Source of the DNA: Saccoglossus kowalevskii
Lineage: Eukaryota > Hemichordata > Enteropneusta > Harrimaniidae
NCBI RefSeq assembly: GCF_000003605.2
Contig: NW_003121420.1
Location: 62,024-86,106 of the forward strand
DNA: 24,083 nucleotides
Direction: 5' to 3'
This document shows, piece by piece, positions 21,112-24,083 of this stretch (positions within the stretch are counted from its first letter, which is position 1; every line of letters begins with the position of its first letter). The notes beneath the pieces are model-generated. The model saw only the letters and a program-made list of their open reading frames with translations, was not told the origin of the DNA and ran no database searches. Both the position numbers and the translations under genes were made by a program.

Positions 21112-23304
21112 GTGAGTGACATATCGAAGGACCATGTTGCATGTTGCCCAGCCAGATATCTTTTAATTTTTATGCAGTAACTGGTAGTTACCCAATCTGA
21201 TTAAAACCCAATGTAGGTATAGGCTTCAACAACTGAGAAAATATGTAATAAAAACTTAATAACAGCAAGTTACAACGATTGTCATAATAAAGAAAACAAG
21301 CAATAAAAAATAGATAAATAAAGCCAATACCTACATCGGATTTTAATCGGACATTTATTAGGTTAATAATTTGTTTATTTATTAGCTCCGCTGTCTACGA
21401 AGTCGAGCGGAGCTTATAGTATTACTGATTGTCCATCGTCGTCGTCGCCGTCGTCAACTTTACATTTTCGACTTCTTCTTAAAAACCACAAACTCACTGT
21501 ATAGCTGTGAAACTTTCTAGGAAGGTATCTTGGGTGGTTCTCTCTCAGATTTGTTCATTTTGTGTGGATATGTTCAATTGTCTTATTTATAGCCAATATT
21601 TTTGTCATTTTTGGTCAAAAATGCTATTTTCGACTTCTTCTTGAAAACTTTTAGCTCAAATGCTTTGATACTTAATATGTAGGTACCTTGAGTGGACTTC
21701 TCTCAGATTTATTCATTTTGTGATGATATCTTCATTTCTATAATTTTGATGAATATTTTTGTCATTTTTGGTAAAAAATTATATTTTCGACTTCTCAAAA
21801 ACTGCTATTCTGATTGCTTTGATATCGTATATGTAGGCACATCAGGTGGACCTCTGTCAGATTTGTTGATTTTGTGTCGACATCTTCAATTCTCTAATTT
21901 TGATGAATATTTTTGTAATTTTTGGTAAAAAGTGATATTTTCAACTTCTTGTTGAAAACCGCGAGTCCAATTGCTTTGATATTACATGTATAGGTACTTC
22001 ATGTGCTATGGAGATTGTGAAATTATAAAATCCTGCTACCAAGATATATACATACATACATACATGTAGTTGTAACATGCACACCATTTGCCTTTCAGAT
22101 CCTTAAAGAAACTGAACCTCTCCTATAATCAGATTTCCGATCTCAGCGGCTTAGTGGAACTGCATGGACCAAACTATCAACTGACTCACCTTAATCTCCA
22201 TGGCAATCACATACAATCTGTCAACCATCTTGTGGAGTGCGTAGTTGGCTGTATCCGTTTAAGTCACCTGACACTGATGCATGATGGGAGAGGTAATCCA
22301 GTATGTCAATTACCAGGTATGTATCCTCAAATGATAATCAGCATTATCTCAGTCCCCATCATAATACCAATGTATGATACATAATGTCTGTTACAACTAA
22401 TTAAACCTTCATGTCTTAACAATTCATATTTCACAGGATATCGTTCCGGTGTTATTAATTCTGTGCCTCAGTTAGAGATATTAGATGGCTTAGACAGAAA
22501 TGGTGAGGTTGCTAATGGAGACAGTGGTTTATCAGATATTCCAGGTAATACATAATAGAAATCCGGATTGAACTTGAACTTGTTGAGAGTTGAGAGGACA
22601 TCTAGTTTCAAGGTTCAAATTTGATAACATTGCCTTATCATATAGGAATACCCATGGGAATATCAGTATTTTTTGAAAGGCACAGAGACAAACTTATTTT
22701 GTGTCTTATCAATTCTTTTTAATACCACTGTGAAGTTCAAACCCTGTTTCAGAATATAATTTGCATGTACACTATGGTCTGCGAAAGCTGTAGAAATGTA
22801 GTTTAGCCTTTTCACCACCAGTTCCCTCTTTTCATCACAAATTCACAAAATAGTTCTGTTTATAGTCTGCACTTTCCTTCAAAAGATTGGGACAAAAATA
22901 GCCAAATTTTTTGAGTAAAAACTGAAAATTGACTCTAATTTTGTTTGTGGGTTCCAAAATTAGGGTTCAATTCCATAAATATTGAAGAATATAAGAAAAA
23001 AGTGCAGAAAAATTTGGGCAAGTGGTGAAAAGTTAAATATGGTTGTCTAAACTCTTGGGAATGGTGTGCAATTAGGAAATACGAGGCGCTTGCTTCGTCT
23101 AAAATTTGTATTCATAAGTTATTGAAAAATCAGTGTTTTATATTACCGGTAGTATAAAATAGTTTATCTCTGGAGCCGTACTCATGTATGTGTTGAATTA
23201 TACCTACTGTATAAGTAAAATATTCACCTGCTTACAATGCATTGAATTTTGTTCTTTTAGGCCTTGAAGACTATCTGGAATACCTCGACTCAAGTGATAA
23301 ACAG
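20786..23304 (+). CDS. LRRCC1: LRRCC1 (CLERC) orthologue, 5' four coding exons, partial
   Basis: Exons 20786-21111, 22099-22316, 22437-22544 and 23261-23304 join in frame (junction phases 2, 1, 1) to 232 codons and continue past the window. Residues 45-158 form five SDS22-type 22-residue leucine-rich repeats (LxxLxLxxNxI), for example LKHLDLSSNQITELEGL and LKTLNVSCNRI. Residues 163-198 form an LRR-cap-like segment with NPVCQLPGYRSGVI and PQLEILDGL. The sequence then enters GLEDYLEYLDSSDKQ. The repeat order plus the NPVCxLPGYR block is characteristic of vertebrate LRRCC1, a centrosomal/centriolar protein of about 1,030 residues in human, with a long C-terminal coiled coil, implicated in spindle poles and cilium assembly. 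The coiled coil is not in this window. The ATG at 20786 is the first in the exon, and an upstream coding exon remains possible because the frame stays open to the acceptor. The introns are 987, 120 and 716 bases long. Confidence 0.87.
21195..21352. mobile_element. MITE with ~32-bp inverted repeats in LRRCC1 intron
   Basis: The left arm 21195-21226 and right arm 21321-21352 are reverse complements with about five mismatches. They share GATTAAAA and ATGTAGGTAT followed by GGCTT. The ~94-base interior is A-rich and non-coding. The element lies within the intron 21112-22098. Target-site duplication was not identified. This family is different from the 20.1 kb MITE. Confidence 0.8.
21384..22012 (+). 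repeat. Hairpin-headed interspersed repeat with ~157-bp tandem units
   Basis: The repeat begins with AGCTCCGCT (21384-21392) and its exact complement AGCGGAGCT (21406-21414) around a 13-base loop. A CATCGTCGTCGTCGCCGTCG tract follows at 21434-21453. Then come about four degenerate tandem units whose CGACTTCTT-type start recurs at 21469, 21631, 21788 and 21942 (periods 162, 157, 154). Units share GGTAC/GGCAC...GTGGAC, CTCTCAGATTTGTTCATTTTGTG and GATGAATATTTTTGTCATTTTTGG in degenerate form. It fills most of the LRRCC1 intron 21112-22098. The same hairpin head recurs at 24028. Class is unknown: a Helitron-like terminal hairpin or another non-autonomous element are options. Confidence 0.75.
22042..22064. 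repeat. (ATAC)n microsatellite
   Basis: A short run of TACATACATACATACATG about 35 bases before the next LRRCC1 exon, in the intron. Confidence 0.6.
22099..22316 (+). CDS. LRRCC1: LRRCC1 exon with LRR4-5 and LRR cap
   Basis: Acceptor GCCTTTCAG at 22098 and donor TACCAG|GTATGT at 22316/22317. The exon completes Gly109, encodes residues 110-181 and gives one base of Gly182. It contains LKKLNLSYNQISDLSGL, the next repeat LTHLNLHGNHI, and the start of the cap (NPVCQLPG). Confidence 0.87.
22437..22544 (+). CDS. LRRCC1: LRRCC1 exon, end of LRR cap
   Basis: Acceptor ATTTCACAG at 22436 and donor TTCCAG|GTAATA at 22544/22545. It encodes residues 183-217 with both flanking glycines split across junctions. 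It contains YRSGVINSVPQLEILDGL followed by an acidic, polar linker. Confidence 0.84.
22801..23036. mobile_element. Candidate MITE in LRRCC1 intron
   Basis: CTTTTCACCAC (22808-22818) and GTGGTGAAAAG (23022-23032) are exact reverse complements near the ends of a 236-base AT-rich block. The flanking TTTAGC and GTTAAA bases also partly match. The arms are short and similarity decays inward, so this is less certain than the other elements. It lies within the intron 22545-23260. Confidence 0.45.
23261..23304 (+). CDS. LRRCC1: LRRCC1 short exon (GLEDYLEYLDSSDKQ)
   Basis: Acceptor TTGTTCTTTTAG at 23260 and donor AAACAG|GTAGAA at 23304/23305. The donor is weaker than the others. It encodes the rest of Gly218 and residues 219-232. 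The segment resembles human LRRCC1 just after the cap (a short leucine-rich acidic helix then VSSD). If the donor were not used, the frame would stop at a TAA at 23408-23410 after 34 more codons, giving a truncated protein. Confidence 0.72.
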
Positions 23305-23755
23305 GTAGAAACAATGCAGATAGGATCTGCACAATTATCCCTTGAATGTTGTATTGTTTATCAGTATTGGATGTATTGTGTGCGCTTCATTTTTATAAAT
23401 GCGATGTAATCCTCAAAACCTGTAATATTTATCACTATTCTAGATTACAATCTTTTTGGTCACCATTGCTGTTAAATGTATGTGATGGCCCTTAAGAAAT
23501 ATATCTAGGTAGCCATTAGGCAACCTAAACAACATTGACTGGTGAATAATTTTCTGTAAAATTAAACAGATTATACAGCTTGTCAACTCTTTGTAGCACA
23601 CTTCTATACATTTAATACCCGCCGTATTTGGTATTGTTATGAAAAGGCATATTTCACTGCATATTTTGCTGTCTTAGTGATGAACCGCACATTTAGCAGC
23701 AGAATAATGTCATTGAAACTGGATTTGAAGCTGCAGGGAAATGATTAGACTGGTG

Positions 23756-23861
23756 CAGTCGGGGCGATTAATTTGTTTTTGTAGTTTAAATAAAATAAAC
23801 AATTTTGCGAAATGGAGGTGTTAGCGCGAAATCCCCTATAACTGTGAAATAACCCCGACTG
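23756..23861. mobile_element. Short element bounded by CAGTCGGGG inverted repeats
   Basis: CAGTCGGGG (23756-23764) and CCCCGACTG (23853-23861) are exact complements at the ends of a 106-base block, and the next few bases also partly pair. Inside are repeated GCGAAAT motifs (TTGCGAAATGG and GCGCGAAATCC). GC-rich ends on an AT-rich non-coding body suggest a very small MITE. No target-site duplication was seen. Confidence 0.45.
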
Positions 23862-23959
23862 GTTTATTCTGCATGGCCATCTATCGACACTGCAGGAACC
23901 TGTCGATTTTTCAACTGGTAATTAGGTTAATGAGTGTTCTAATCAACAATCATCTAAGC

Positions 23960-24013
23960 CAATCACAACATCTCTTCAACTGACCTCTGACCGAGAAGAC
24001 GTTGGCTGATTGT
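23960..24013. repeat. Imperfect inverted repeat near the right edge
   Basis: GCCAATCACAACATCTCTTC pairs imperfectly with GAGAAGACGTTGGCTGATTG across about 17 bases. It has no assigned role and sits just left of the second hairpin-headed repeat. Confidence 0.35.
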
Positions 24014-24027
24014 AGCAGCCAATTTTT

Positions 24028-24083
24028 AGCTCCGCTGTCGACTTTGTCGAGCAGAGCTTTTCATATGAGTGATTGTCTGTCGT
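24028..24083 (+). repeat. Second copy of the hairpin-headed repeat, cut by window end
   Basis: AGCTCCGCT (24028-24036) and AGCAGAGCT (24050-24058) pair 8 of 9 around a loop containing GTCGACTTTGTCG. GAGTGATTGTCTGTCGT then follows, matching the TACTGATTGTCCATCGT that follows the hairpin in the 21384 copy. It has the same orientation and lies in the next LRRCC1 intron. Confidence 0.8.

Noticed and set aside
21692-21928. 78-codon ORF in the LRRCC1 intron
   Set aside because: It spans two tandem units of the hairpin-headed repeat. Its repeated residues simply mirror the DNA repeat.
22960-22980. tRNA-like GGTTCAATTCC (T-loop / B-box look)
   Set aside because: No A box at proper spacing and no cloverleaf can be drawn. 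It is inside a candidate MITE.

Overview
The window is eukaryotic nuclear DNA: AT-rich, mostly non-coding, with a gene split by GT-AG introns, many short inverted-repeat (MITE-like) insertions, microsatellites and one assembly gap (11149-11323). CpG is not obviously depleted. The repeats (terminal-hairpin repeat carrying CGTCGTCG tracts, MITEs, a degraded MULE-like transposase) remind me of marine invertebrate genomes such as molluscs or hemichordates. That impression comes from memory of repeat style, not from a search, and the phylum is left open.

Layout. From 1 to about 17.4 kb I find no gene that I can name. This stretch holds a possible LTR/primer-binding-site remnant (790-950), an unassigned 5.0-5.4 kb ORF, a GC- and CpG-rich patch (9.0-9.3 kb), a duplicated G-rich box (10.46-10.51 kb), unassigned ORF pieces around the gap (10.7-12.3 kb), a five-copy 28-bp minisatellite (11.56-11.71 kb), a possible first coding exon that starts in an AAAATGGCGG context (13180), and a CAA microsatellite (16.7 kb). 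Four exact TGACGTCA palindromes are scattered through it. At 17.46-17.56 kb there is an ATG-free stretch with a CGCCATTTT box and an excellent GAG|GTAAGT donor, which could be a 5' UTR exon of the downstream gene.

From 18.2 to 19.46 kb lies a dead transposase-like gene broken by frameshifts and stops. It is followed by two inverted-repeat elements (19.57-19.76 and 20.09-20.31 kb).

From 20.77 kb to the right edge lies the one securely recognised gene: the 5' part of an LRRCC1 (CLERC) orthologue on the + strand. Four coding exons splice in frame to give 232 residues: five SDS22-type leucine-rich repeats, an LRR-cap-like segment, and the start of the following region. The coiled-coil part lies beyond the window. 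Its introns are loaded with repeats: a MITE, a hairpin-headed repeat with about four ~157-bp tandem units, two further inverted-repeat candidates, and a second copy of the hairpin repeat at the right edge.

I did not find a convincing new multi-gene system. The points most worth checking are the hairpin-headed repeat family, the MITE traffic in the LRRCC1 introns, the candidate upstream exons, and the excess of CRE palindromes.
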